Positions 38,305 to 49,730 of a stretch of DNA of 64,000 nt are shown here, one piece after another (within the stretch, counting starts at the first letter, position 1; each line of letters opens with the position of its first letter). The notes below the pieces were generated by a model, which was given only the letters and a program-made list of their open reading frames with translations, was not told the DNA's origin and did not search any database. The DNA lies in assembly GCA_036365515.1 (NCBI GenBank), contig CM070874.1, positions 108,947,235 to 109,011,234 on the forward strand. Reading direction: 5' to 3'. Origin of the DNA: Torymus aiolomorphi. Taxonomy: Eukaryota; Arthropoda; Insecta; Hymenoptera; Torymidae. The translations under genes and the position numbers were made by a program.

Positions 38305-38960
38305 CTTGTCGTCAGCATATGGAATCCTCCTTGGATCCCCTCTCTCGAGAACTCGAGAAACCCCACCAAAATCCAAACACGAAAAAAAAAGAAAAAGAAA
38401 CGAAACACACCGGCACCCGCGAGGAGCGAACTCTCGAAGACACGCGCGACTCCCGTTGCGTCTGCTGCGCGACTGAACGAAATCGTCGGTACCCCTTTCA
38501 GATCTATCACACACGCGCGCACTGTCTGTCTCTCTCCCCCTCTACCACCTGTCCTTTTTGTAATCTGTTCTTAGACACTCGCGAACGCAAGCGCGCGCGC
38601 GCGAGTTGTGTGAGCGTCTCGCGCTATTGCCTCTTGTCCTCGCGCGCGCGCATGTATGTACGTGGTATCGCTTATCGAGGTGGAGGCAGTCGATGAAAAA
38701 GCAGCAGCAACGACAAAGTAGTAGTAGTAGTATTAGTAGTAGTATATTAGAGATAAGTTAATGAAAATGGACTTTGAGAATGCGCTGGCGGTGCCGCCGC
38801 GGTCATTATAGTATCGCGGCAAGTAAGTATATAGTCTTCGCTTTTCCGCGTTCGCGAAGGTAAAAGGTGCTGTTCGAGAGAAGGAAGGCGGATGTAGGAA
38901 CGCGTATAGTGTGAGCATAAGCTTTGCTCTCGTGAGACCCGGCACGGCACACGTGATTTT
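38305..38960 (-). promoter_or_regulatory. GC-rich promoter / 5' UTR of NCKX gene
   Basis: CpG-rich DNA with (CG)n, CTCTCT and GTAGTAGTAGT tracts upstream of the signal-peptide ATG, grading into AT-rich sequence beyond 39.0 kb. It mirrors the composition of the Hk promoter. Long open frames on both strands here are composition effects. Confidence 0.45.
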
Positions 38961-39572
38961 GGGTTTGGTATTTCGGTGGAAATGGTGGGAGGATGTGCGT
39001 GGAATTATAAAGAAGAGACTTAATTCTCTTCTGAGAAGACGCGTAGTTACGAGCATGATTGGGTTGAGGAATCCCGATACAGTTCCGATAAATGTTAAAT
39101 AATGAAGTTTGGCGAACTTTGGAGAAGTTTTATCGAAATTAATAAAATAATGCGAAAGCCTTTTCACTTAAATGACGAGCTCAGATGATTACAGATATGG
39201 GAGAGAATCTATTCTAACAATAGATAAATATTATACCTATAAGTGTCAAATTAATTTTGATGTGCATTCTTTTAAAATGCTTCTGGCATTTCAAGGATCG
39301 TTTTTTTTTTTAATTATGCAAGTATAAAGTGCATTGTTTGGAATCTGAAACTAAGTTGACATAGTGTACTGTATCTTTACGCATTTGCAATACATAAAAA
39401 ATTGTTAACAACCCAATAAATAATATCACCGTCTTTTCGCCATTGAAACCGAGTCGTTTAGTGTTTATCAGTAACGTGATTTGAAGAATATAAAATTCTT
39501 TATATTTATATTATATAATAGATAAAAAATTCTTTATACATTTAGAAATGTTCGTATAAATATTATGAATAT

Positions 39573-39592
39573 TTTAGAGAGAGAGGGAGAGC

Positions 39593-39657
<65 letters not shown>
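39573..39657. repeat. (GA)n microsatellite
   Basis: About 85 bp of almost pure GA dinucleotide repeat with a few interruptions at its left end. Confidence 0.95.
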
Positions 39658-39659
<2 letters not shown>

Positions 39660-41289
39660 AGGACATGTAGAATGGTTTATATGTAGTTATAGGTAATACC
39701 TTACACTCATTAGAGAGAACGTATTATAAAAGTTATGACATTTTTTGCCTGATGTATGGAGAGTGATAAATTTTTACTATAGTTTTTTAAAAATACCTCG
39801 TACTTTTATAATATTTAGTTATCATGTTAAACAGATTTTTCAAATTGACTTATAAACTGATTACACAGTTAATCTGGCAATTATGTATAACAATAAAAAT
39901 TTTTTGTAAAAAAGAAATAAATAAAGAAATCACCTATAGTTCATATTAAAGATATTATATTGTTCCTTTTACGTAGCTATATATTTTTCTATATCTTTAC
40001 ATTTTCTGACAATTAAAAATTGGTATTTATTATAATTAAAACAACTATTTTTATAAACAATAACAGTATAAACATTTATATTTTTTTTTTTACGAAAAAT
40101 TAGTTTCTATTTGATATAAAATGATTGTTGAACCATGTTTAGCCAGTAAACAGATGTTTGCTGTCTACTAATAAAATATAGTACTTTACTACATGATATT
40201 TTTTTCATTGCAAACATGTGTGAGATAAAACTGAAAAGTACAACTTAAAACAATTTATGTGAACTTTAATGTATTCTAAGATTATCTTTCACGTTTTTCT
40301 TCTATGATATTGGCGAAGTTCCAGTTCTTAAATTGATTATAATATTTCAACAAAACTCGTAAAAAGTCAATAAATTTATACTATAGATGATACATCATTT
40401 AAATACGCGTCCCTCTATTTTCTTTATTTACATTTCTATTAAAAATTAAGAAAGGTTATTTAATGTTTTTATTATTTAAGATCAGTTTGTAAACACTCTA
40501 TAATTTATGGGATGGAAAAACAGATATGTAAATATCTGAACTGCCATTATCTATGGATGAGATCATGAAACACATTTAAATTATACGATTACGCAACACA
40601 CCCAAAATGCTTTGTTTTGAACCTTCTGTTACTGTAGAGGTCTTCAAATTTGTTTGATTTTATGTGACTCATAACTGACTTACTGTTCAGATGAATTATT
40701 GGTAAAATAGATAAGTGAACAATAGAAACATATTTTCTCATGAATCTACGAATTGCGTACTGTCAGAGTCTAATAGAAAAAGTTTCGAAAGCTATGTTCA
40801 AAATATAAGTAGCTGATACTTTACTGAATTTATTGATTCACTTATTAATTTCCGAACAATAATTTTATAAATTTCAACAACTCGTATTAATTAGATTTCG
40901 CATCGTGTAATGCCAATATATACATTGCATGCGCAATAGCTATCCAATGAAATACAAACACAAAAATCTGATTGCTACAGATGCTTTATTGCAGTCGCAT
41001 GATAGGGTTATATAAAGTACAATTGAACTATGTTTAAACGAATAGTTTTAATTTTTACCGATTATCTTTTAAGTGTGCTTAATTTAAAATATTTCTAACA
41101 CTTTACTAAAAACGTTGCACAATTTATTTGCCTTTTTTCATTTTAGGATAGTTCTTTACATTTTTATGAGCATTGTCATATTTATTGCTATACCTACAAG
41201 AAATTACGACTTTTCTAAATTTTATGAGAAGTTACTTTCTATTTTATAATTTTATTGTTCGTAGAAATTTAGGATAATCAAGGAATAAC

Positions 41290-42350
41290 ATGAAAATTTA
41301 TTCAAGTCACATTATTACTTCATATCCACAGAGGCATAATAAATTTACTAGCGAAAATATCTCGCTCAATATTGATAATAAAAGGAAAAGAAATTTAAAA
41401 TGTCAACTTAAGTATAATGAAATTAATGCGGCGGAGAAAATAGAAACTAATGATAAAAGAAGAAAATTAGAAAAAAATAAATTAAATAATCTCAATTTTG
41501 ACCTTATTCTTGAAAAAAAAAAGTATCAAAGCTTTGAAGCTTAAGGAAAAATACAATTAGAAAAGTAAAGCAGAATAAGAAAAAATCAATAAAATTCGTC
41601 GTAAAAAGAAGTTAAAAAGAAAAGTATTCAATATTTTAATGCTGCTATTATCTTGAAATCAAATTTCGACGAAAATACAATCGAAAATTTTGTAGGTAAA
41701 TGGATGTTTTATGTCAATTTTGTACAGTAAATCATTTTAAGTTTAAATTAACTCGTGATAGGAAATTTACTAATTGTTGTCACAAAGGAAAAGTAATTCT
41801 ACCTCAAAATCCTTCATATCCTAAACGTTTAAAATCACTAATTTCTGGTGATAATATTGAAGTAAAAATTTCAAACAGAACATTAGAACATATAATAATA
41901 CACTTGCTTTTGCAAGTTTTGACCTCAAGTATTCAGAATTTGTGGACAAATTTACGGCATGTTCTTGTTTGTGCACATAAGGATTGTGCACATATTTATT
42001 GTGCACAGATAACATTGGTACAGATCTATATATATATAGATATATGCCAATGTTAAAGTGTGCACAATTAATATGTGCACAATCAGTATGTGCATAAACA
42101 AAAACACGTCAAATTTACCGTAATGTCTATTCGTTACATCCTAATGAGAACGAAGCCCGAAAATATGGCCAACTTTATATCATTGATAATGATGAAGCAA
42201 CAGTAACACAATTTTTTAATAATATTACATGTACCATAGCTCTTTTGAAAGAATTGGATAATCTTTTGAGGAAAATTAATTTTTATGCTACCTCTTATAA
42301 AATGATGCACGAAGATCAAATAGAGGAAAATAAGTGACTTAATACAGCAG
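41290..42350 (+). pseudogene. Decayed Helitron Rep/helicase fragment
   Basis: Translated pieces in shifting frames match the start of Helitron proteins in order. First comes a basic, Asn/Lys-rich leader (41290-41544). Next is a Cys-containing stretch with CCHKGKVILPQNPSYP (about 41780-41820). A frame shift then gives KNFKQNIRTYNNTLAFAS (about 41868-41920). After an inserted palindrome, ARKYGQLYIIDNDEA (about 42150-42200) and FYATSYKMMHEDQIEE (about 42280-42330) follow. Helitrons are rolling-circle DNA transposons. Neither the HUH Rep catalytic motif nor the helicase domain remains. This is a dead remnant. Confidence 0.8.
41946..42125. repeat. Palindromic insertion inside the Helitron remnant
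   Basis: Sequence from CAAATTTACGGCATGTTC to its approximate inverted copy, rich in TGTGCAC repeats, with central TCTATATATATAGATATA. It splits the Helitron reading frame between the LAFASFD and ARKYGQLY blocks, so it is a later insertion. Confidence 0.55.
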
Positions 42351-42539
42351 GTATCTTACCTAGAGAAATTAAAAGATATTTTGTACGAAATAGCAATTTT
42401 GTAGTAGTTGTTATTTTTGAACGTCATATATGAGGAAATCTCCAGAACTTTTAATATTCGGTGTTTTGGAAAAAAAAAATTTTTCCTCAAAGAGTTAGCT
42501 TTCTGACGCTAAAAAAGGTTTTCAAGATAACATGTTAAA

Positions 42540-42800
<261 letters not shown>

Positions 42801-42852
42801 GCGAAAATTGTAACACCTCATAAAAATCAATAATTTATGGTATAAAAACTAT

Positions 42853-43565
42853 TATAGCACGGCGTGACCTAAGTCCGCACTTAAGGACGTTCTCCGAGAA
42901 AACGATTTTCTTGTGATTTTCCTGAAACTTGCAGAGAACGTTTGATTTTGTGTGCTTAGTACATGCTTGAAAGCCCCACGTCCATAGCGGTATTCAAAAT
43001 AGAAATATTTAACTTCAAAGTTTTTGTGTTAACACGGGATCCCTATCTAAGCTAGTTTTAAAATTACATTTTAATTTACTATAAAAAAAGTTTTCTTTGT
43101 GTTTCTTTTTCAACCGTAAGCCATAAAACTAGAAATCGAGAGGAATAATATGGTATAATTTTCAATATAGCAAGCGATATTAATTTCAGAGATATAGCAA
43201 CGTAAACAAAAACTCCCATGTTATTTGTATATCTATATATAGTCACCCTATGTAAATGCTATTTATTTAAATATCATATTGACACCTTTTATCTTACACT
43301 GACATTTTTTTTTATTTTTGGAGTAATGTATAGAGACTCATGAAGGATTTTCATTGTAAATAATATTTTTAAATCACAATTTTCGCGATATTAATGAATT
43401 TGAGTCGGAGAACGTCCTTAAGTCACGCCTATCCGTAACTCAAGTAGTCCATTATTGCACCGTATTTATCGCACTCGCTACGCTCGTGCGCTAACCTCAC
43501 GGTGCAATAATGAACTACTTATGACACGGATAGGCGTGACAGCGGACTTAGGTAAACGTGCTATA
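42853..43565. mobile_element. TIR element with a nested foldback insertion
   Basis: The left end TATAGCACGGCGTGACC followed by ACTTAAGGACGTTCTCCGA is mirrored at the right in two blocks: TCGGAGAACGTCCTTAAGT (43405-43423) and GCGGACTTAGGTAAACGTG (43542-43560). The two right-hand blocks, contiguous in the left end, are separated by a 118-bp hairpin inserted later. There is no transposase. Confidence 0.65.
43423..43541. repeat. Foldback hairpin element, copy 1 (nested)
   Basis: Imperfect 41-bp arms (43423-43462 and 43500-43540) containing CCATTATTGCACCG, with a loop (TCGCACTCGCTACGCTCGTG) that is itself self-complementary. It interrupts the TIR of the surrounding element. Confidence 0.7.
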
Positions 43566-43573
43566 AAATATCG

Positions 43574-43691
43574 TACGATATATGTGACTTAAGTGGCCCA
43601 TTATTGCACGGCGTGATTTATCACCCTCGCTATGCTCGGGCGCTAACATCACGCCGTGCAATAATGGGCCACTTAAGTCACATGTATCGTA
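43574..43691. repeat. Foldback hairpin element, copy 2
   Basis: Arms of 44 bp (43574-43617 and 43648-43691) with a single mismatch, including GGCCCATTATTGCACGGC. The loop CCCTCGCTATGCTCGGGCG is related to that of copy 1. It sits 33 bp from copy 1 and just upstream of the hAT remnant. Confidence 0.8.
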
Positions 43692-43722
43692 ATATACTAT
43701 TATTATTCCAGAAGGTGGTTCC

Positions 43723-44555
43723 ATGTCAGACCAAATTTCCAACGCAATTTTATTTATGATTTGCAAAGATCTGTTACCGACTTCTATTATTGAAAATGAA
43801 GGATTTTTAACACTTTTAAAAGTAGTAGCACCTCTATATAAGCATGTTTCAAGGAAAACTCTGACTCGGAAACTTGAATCTAGATACAAACTAATGAAGA
43901 AAGTTTTTGTAAAAAAAATTGATGAAGCAGATTATTATTGTATTACTTGCGATAATTGGACAGATTGCTCTAAACAAAGTTACCTGGGTGTAACTATCCA
44001 TTTTTTGAACAAAAGTTTTCAAATGGAAAGCGGTTATGTGGGCTGTTTTCCCTTAGATGAATGACATACAGCTGAATATTTGGGAAAATCATTGCTAACA
44101 TTGTTCAAGGAATTCAACATTATACCAGAAAAAATTTCAAGCATCGTATCAGATGGAGAGGCTGCTATCAAAAAAGCCTGTGCTAGTATCGTGGGGGCAG
44201 GCAAACACCTTGTATGTGTTGCTCATGCACTAGCAAATGTTTTTAAAGATGCTCTTAAGAATTCTCAGGAAGAATAACGGAGCCAATTAGAAGTGTAATT
44301 AGAGAAATTAGTGGGGATTCATATCCCACGTGTAGTATAATTATTCCAATTATACATTGTATGGAAAAAAAGATTGATTCCTTAGTTGTGAAAAACGAAG
44401 TCGGAATCAAATTTAAAGATACAGTTCTTGAAGTTGTATCTATTCGATTTAAAAAATTTGAGTATCTTCCAATTCTGGGAATGTCCACTATATTAGATCC
44501 TCGCTTTAAGAAAATTCACATACAAGATGCTCTTGTTGTAAGCGCATCGCGTTAA
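43723..44555 (+). pseudogene. Broken hAT-family transposase (ZBED-like)
   Basis: One frame, 43723-44277, encodes a hAT-like RNase-H-fold start (ITCDNWTDCSKQSYLGVT, then GKHLVCVAHALANVFKDA). It is interrupted by TGA at 44062-44064 and closed by TAA at 44275. The story resumes in another frame from about 44277 (EPIRSVIREISGDSYPTCS, then LPILGMSTILDPRFKK). The block normally lying between these parts and the C-terminal dimerisation domain are missing, as is an N-terminal BED finger. hAT transposases cut and paste DNA with 8-bp target duplications. This copy is dead by stop, frameshift and internal deletion. Confidence 0.85.
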
Positions 44556-44589
44556 ACTACATTTCAAAAAAGCTTAGAGAAGTCAAATC

Positions 44590-46471
44590 ACACTGTAAAA
44601 AATGTCCTTAAAATTAATGCACTTTTAATGTACATAAGCACATTAAATTTAATGTACTTGTAACAAAATAGTACATCAATGTACAAAAGTATTGTTTTTG
44701 CATTAAATTTAATGCACAGATATTAAAATTCGTGCAATTATGACTCAAAAGTAATGTAAGCGTACATGAAATTTCATTTAAAAAATTGAAAGTGAAGTTG
44801 TGGTAGATGTACAAAAATTTCAATGTCATATGCACGATAATTAATATACATGTACCTTAAATAAATATATATCTGCATTAACATTACAGTATTTATACAT
44901 TAAATTCCATGACATTATCGCAAAACTTTAAAGTAAAAGTAATTACTTGTGCATTAAATTCCATGACTTTCACTTCATAATTTCACGTAGAAGTAATGCA
45001 TATTTTATGAAATATAGATTACTTTTACATTAAATTTCATGACTTCGCTCCGAAATTTGCAGCAACAGTAATGAATATCGCATTAAATTTATGTTACAAA
45101 GTTCACCGCCTTGATTCCGTAATTTCACGTAAAAGTAATGCATGATTCATTAAATATACATTACTATTACATTAAAATTCATGATTTTCGCTCTAAAACT
45201 TGTAGTAAAAGTAATGAATATTGCATTAAATTTTAGTTACAAACTCAGTGATTTTCATGTTATAATGTAAAAAAAAAGTAATGCACGTTTCATTGAATTT
45301 CCCTTACTTTTACATTAAAATTCATGACATTTGCTCCAAAACTTGCAGTAAAAATAATGCATATGGGATTAAATTTTAGGTAATTTTACGTAAAAGTAGA
45401 GCATGTTTCATTAAATATAGATTATTTCTACATTAAATTCGATGACATTCGCGCCGAAACTTGCAGTAAAATTAATGCATATATGTCTTATGTAGATGAA
45501 AATGTCAAACTTTTTCAAGCGAGCGATAGCGTAACGGATAGCGTGCGTGCGTAGTAACCCAAGGGTTGCGGGTTCGATTCCCGGTTAGGTCGAAAATTTT
45601 ATGTAAGTTTTTTTCTGCGATAATAACAATGCGATTAATTTAAGAGATAAGTTCTTTAATCAAAATGCGAAAATTTATAATATTAAAAAGTTATATGTAT
45701 AAATTAACATTGTTGCTGGCACAACATAAAGAAGTGAGGTAAGTAAATATATAGTAAATTTGAATCAAAGTAAAATAATTTCAACTACAAACTGTGTATT
45801 ATTATTACATTTTGTAAAAATTTTTTATTTTCACAACATAAAAAAATAATTGGTTGAATAAAAAGAAAAAAAAATTATTTTTCAACCAAATAAATTATTT
45901 TTTGACCTAAGTAAAATTTGACTAGTATAACGTCTTTTACTAGAAATTTCAAATACGTGTATGTTAAGTTTTATGCATTCAATTGAAATTCCAGTTTACG
46001 GGAATTTTTTTAATGTGCAGCGGTGAAATTTTCCAGTACATTTACAGTACATTACAAGATTTAAATAAATTTTAATGCAGATTTGCATTAATTATAATGC
46101 GGATTTGCATTAATTGTAATGTAAATTTGCATAAATTGTAATGCAGATTTGCATTAATTGTAATGCGGATTTGCATTAAAAGTAATGCACTTTGCATTGA
46201 ATTCACATCACATGTACATTACATTCCATTATTCTTACTCCGAAATTTGCCGTGAAAGTAATTCATATTACATTGAATTCACGTTACATGTACATTAAAT
46301 TTACTGACTTCTACGCCAAATTTTTCCAGTAAAAATAATGCACTTTGCATTAAATTTAAGTTATATTTACATTAAATTTAAGTTACGCCATGAAATTGTT
46401 TTAATGTACCTGCTTGAAATTGTGCTTCCATTACATGTGCATTAATTTTAATGTAGATTTTTTTTACAGTG
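44590..46471. mobile_element. 1.9-kb TIR element filled with internal repeats
   Basis: Ends CACTGTAAAAAATGTCC and GATTTTTTTTACAGTG are inverted. The interior is built from many diverged copies of a phrase of roughly 80-100 bp (ACATTAAATTTCATGAC, then GAAACTTGCAGTAAAAGTAA, then TAATGCATATNGCATTAA). Near 46070-46190 it includes a tandem array with a unit of about 27 bp (AATGCAGATTTGCATTAATT). A tRNA-like segment lies at 45521-45592. There is no ORF. It directly abuts the 94-bp satellite. Confidence 0.6.
45521..45592 (+). repeat. tRNA-like segment (SINE head or tRNA relic)
   Basis: An A-box-like stretch (GATAGCGTAACGGATAGCG) and a perfect B box (GGGTTCGATTCCCGG) at tRNA spacing, followed by TTTT. 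No matching acceptor stem and no normal anticodon arm can be drawn, so this is not a functional tRNA gene. Confidence 0.6.
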
Positions 46472-47110
46472 TACTTGGGTTTAAAAATTATTTTAATAAC
46501 CGTTTTGCTTATTTTTTCATGTCTACATGACTCCTGTATATGCGTGGATCTCATATCCCCCGGCTACTTGGGTTTAAAACTTATTTAAATAATCGTTTTG
46601 CTTATTTTTTCTTGTCTACATGACTTCCTTATTTGCGTGGACCTCATATCCCCCGGCTACTTGGGTTTAAAACTTATTTAAATAATCGTTTTGCTTATTT
46701 CTTCATGTCTACATGACTCCATTATATGCGTGGATCTCATATCATCCGGCTATACTTGGGTTTAAAAATTATTTAAATAATCGTTTTGCTTATTTTTTCT
46801 TGTCTACACGACTACCTTATATGCGTGGATCTCATATCCCCCGGCTATTTGGGTTTAAACCTATTTAAATAATCGTTTGGCTTATTTTTTCATGTCTACA
46901 CGACTCCTTTATATTTAAATAATCGTTTTGCTTATTTTTTCTTGTCTACATGACTTCCTTATGCGCGTGGACCTCATATATCCTCCGCCTACTTGGGTTT
47001 AAAAATTGTTTATATGATTATCTTGCTTATTGTTTCACGTCTACGTAATTTCCTTTACATGCGTGGACCTCATATCACCCGCCTACTTGGGTTTAAAAAT
47101 TGTTAGTTTT
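46472..47110. repeat. 94-bp tandem satellite, about 7 units
   Basis: Unit starts (TACTTGGGTTTAAAA) at 46472, 46565, 46658, 46753, 46846, 46990 and 47084 give a 93-95 bp period with one rearranged unit around 46860-46980. Each unit contains AATCGTTTTGCTTATTTTTT and TGCGTGGAYCTCATATC. There is no coding content. Confidence 0.9.
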
Positions 47111-47288
47111 TTTTTTCACATCACTTCCTTAAAAAAAGGTCATCGGATATACTCCTTCGCAATCGCCCCCCTTATGCCCCAGGACTGGATCCGCCCCTGT
47201 AAAAAGCAACTGTCTACATACAATAATAATTTTGTTAAAAATTACATTTAATTAAAAAAAAAAAAAGAAAAACACCTTATACCATGTT

Positions 47289-47765
47289 CTAAGACTGTCG
47301 TCTGTTACTCGAGCCCTGTTTAAACTCACATTTTCTGACACGCTTTGGTTTATTTGTGCATGACGCCTCATAAATGATTTGTATCATTTGCGTCCTATGG
47401 TCTGTTATTTTCAAATGGAGTCTGTTTATGGAGAAGATTAAACTTTTTTTAACACTGTCGAGACACTGGGGCTTTGTGACAGGGAATTCGCGCTTGCAAC
47501 TTTCCATTATCCAGTCGACAAGCTCCTTTTCTTCTTCTAAAGATAAAACTGTTGATGGACAAGGTTTTTTATCAGCGTACTTTTCTAAAACTTTCGCGCG
47601 GACGGTTGATTCCGGTACAGAATATTTTCTTGTCATAGAAGCGATAGGATTTTCTTTTTTGACTTCTTCTATGACAAGCAGCATGTTGTCTCTACGATAA
47701 CACATTCTACTCTTTTTAATAGTAGATTGTTTTTTTGCATGCTTTTTGTGCGAAATTCTGCCCAT
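47289..47765 (-). pseudogene. N-terminal remnant of a pogo/CENP-B-like transposase
   Basis: From the ATG at 47765 the protein begins basic (MGRISHKKHAKKQ). It shows a psq-type helix-turn-helix (NPIASMTRKYSVPESTVRAK) and then LSLEEEKELVDWIMESCKRE and FPVTKPQCLDSVKK, the usual second DNA-binding region of pogo-like transposases and their domesticated relatives. The DDE catalytic domain is absent, and the last 60 residues (after SVKK) no longer align to the family. It is a truncated copy. A MITE inserted 18 bp upstream of the start. Confidence 0.75.
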
Positions 47766-47783
47766 TTTCACTACTAAAAGACT

Positions 47784-48207
47784 GGGGGGGGTCCAAAGTT
47801 TCGACGATTCACTATAAAATTGAAGTCAACTATAGACGTTTTTCAGTTCGACAAATGATAATGCAGATTGTTTTTAATTTCGAAATTCTAAGTTACGAAA
47901 ATCATATTTTCGAATGTAACAGTTCACCTACTGTCCAAAACGTCGAATTTCATCAATACGACCTCAAAGCAAATATAAGCTGTTTCTAATGATTTATTTC
48001 GAAGTATCTATATTGTACCCCTATTAAAATTCTATTAATGAAATTCGATGTTTTGGACAGTAGGTGAAGTGTTACATTCGTAAATATGATTTTCGTAATT
48101 TAGAATTTCGAAATTAAGAACAATCTGCATTATCATTTGTCGAACTGAAAAATATCTATAGTTGACTTCAATTTTATAGTGAATCGTCGAAACTCTGGAC
48201 CCCCCCC
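47784..48207. mobile_element. G-tract palindromic MITE, copy 2, with 8-bp target duplication
   Basis: Inverted ends GGGGGGGGTCCAAAGTTTCG and its complement bound arms matching copy 1 (14202-14601). AAAAGACT directly flanks both ends (47776-47783 and 48208-48215), an 8-bp duplication consistent with hAT-type mobilisation. It is inserted just upstream of the pogo-like remnant. Confidence 0.88.
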
Positions 48208-48406
48208 AAAAGACTATACTTTGCCCAGCAACTAGTAGAAAATAGCGAGCCGTTATAATAGTCAACTGAAATCTATTTGCTGTATTGTGTACAAAATGAC
48301 TATTAAAAGTAAACCTTACAGAGGTGCTGGTATCAGTAGAGGTACTGGTACCGTAAAAATCCCGCACGTGAAAAAATGTTTTCCAGGACGATGCTGCTGC
48401 TAACGT

Positions 48407-48442
48407 TGCGCTTTTCGGCCTTTTGGCTAAAATCGAAATGTA
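48407..48442 (+). ncRNA. Short U2 snRNA 5'-end relic
   Basis: GCTTTTCGGCCTTTTGGCTA followed by AAATCGAAATGTA closely resembles the first 35 or so nucleotides of U2 snRNA (CGCTTCTCGGCCTTTTGGCT...). The similarity then stops: no branch-point recognition region, Sm site or 3' stem-loops follow. It is a truncated pseudogene or the head of a U2-derived SINE. Confidence 0.5.
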
Positions 48443-48847
48443 TGACAAGTGCTATTGAAACGCCTGAATGCAGGGAATCCGTCGGCACTCATACTATCAC
48501 AAATCATTAAAAAAGAATTTTAAATTACTGACCGAGAAAATTTAAGGAAGCTATGTGCCAATATATTGGTAGCGGTTTTTTTCTAGTGCGATCAATCTCT
48601 TGAATTGCTGTGTATGACATGACATATTTTTCACAATTCGATTTAATCGCAATTGATAATTACAGTATTATAAATTGTACCAGCTTGATAACTACATGAA
48701 CCTGAAGATTACAATCGTTTCTACCAATTCGGTTACGAGAAGTGGTTGCCTTGACGTCAAGAGCAAAAAACGTGATCGACAACAAGCATCGCCGCTGATT
48801 AATTCAAGGTAGTCCTGATGAATATTGATTCTCGTGAAGCGTACCTA

Positions 48848-49088
48848 GGGTAAGAGACCGTATTAGTGTGCCCTTAAAGCAGACGACAGTCCGTATTAGT
48901 GACACTTTTTAACTTACGATTATTAACAAATAATTCATCAAACCGAGTAATTTATGGAATAAATCGTCTTTTTACTACTTCTTGTAATAGCCTTTCGTTA
49001 TTTTTAAGGTTAGAACCTTTTGCTTACATCGGAAATGACAAAAAGGGCACACAAATACGGACAGGCACACTAATAGGGACCACTACCC
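48848..49088. mobile_element. TA-flanked MITE with GGGTAAG ends
   Basis: Left GGGTAAGAGACCGTATTAGT and right end ACTAATAGGGACCACTACCC are inverted copies, flanked by TA on both sides. The sub-terminal phrase GTATTAGTGTGCCC is repeated inside. The ends are related to those of the element at 50829-52038. Confidence 0.7.
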
Positions 49089-49549
49089 TAGTAAATTTTC
49101 AAAATCCTGCAATCTCATTGGACCGGGTGTACATATCAATCGATGGACTTTATATACAATGGATATCTCATCAAGAAATAGTTCTTGTAAACCATTCGTG
49201 CGTTCATTCTACTAGTATATACACCGAAATGATAACAATTTTGACGTTTTGTCTGGACTAACTATAATTTTCATGAGTAAAGTATATTTAACGTCATAAG
49301 CAATATCTTACATTAATCATTAAAATTAATTGATATATATTTCCACCTTTCGCCACCTACCTTGAAATAATAGGTGTTTCACACTGTACAGGCAAGTCAG
49401 GTTGCCTGTACAGGCCCTGACTGTGTATGTGTACGCGTGCTTGTGTGAGTATGTAAAAAGGTGCACAACAAATTTTAAAATTTTTTTCATGATTTGTGAT
49501 TCGCAGATGTCGTTATTGATATTGTTTTACTGATGATATTTTTCTACTG

Positions 49550-49730
49550 TTCGAGAAAATATGTTAGAAATGTTGTTTATCACATTTGGAATCGAAATAC
49601 ACTATTTTTAGAAAATGTCCGTATGGATGTGTACGTGTATGTGTGTGTGCGGGTGCGTGTGTTCATATATGCTGATATCTCATGATCTACTGGAGTGATT
49701 TTAGCCGGACAGGACTTATTTTCTTTGATT
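49550..49730. repeat. Dispersed repeat, copy 2
   Basis: AAAATGTCCGTATGGATG followed by a short TG-rich tract and GATATCTCATGATCTACTGG. Similar to 42540-42800 and 52860-53010, but here the TG tract is short. Confidence 0.5.

Noticed and set aside
45521..45592. Functional tRNA gene
   Set aside because: No acceptor stem and no proper anticodon arm despite good A/B boxes.
48035..48448. 137-codon minus-strand frame
   Set aside because: Most of it crosses the palindromic G-tract MITE, and its mirror frame is seen at 47735-47989. It is not a gene.
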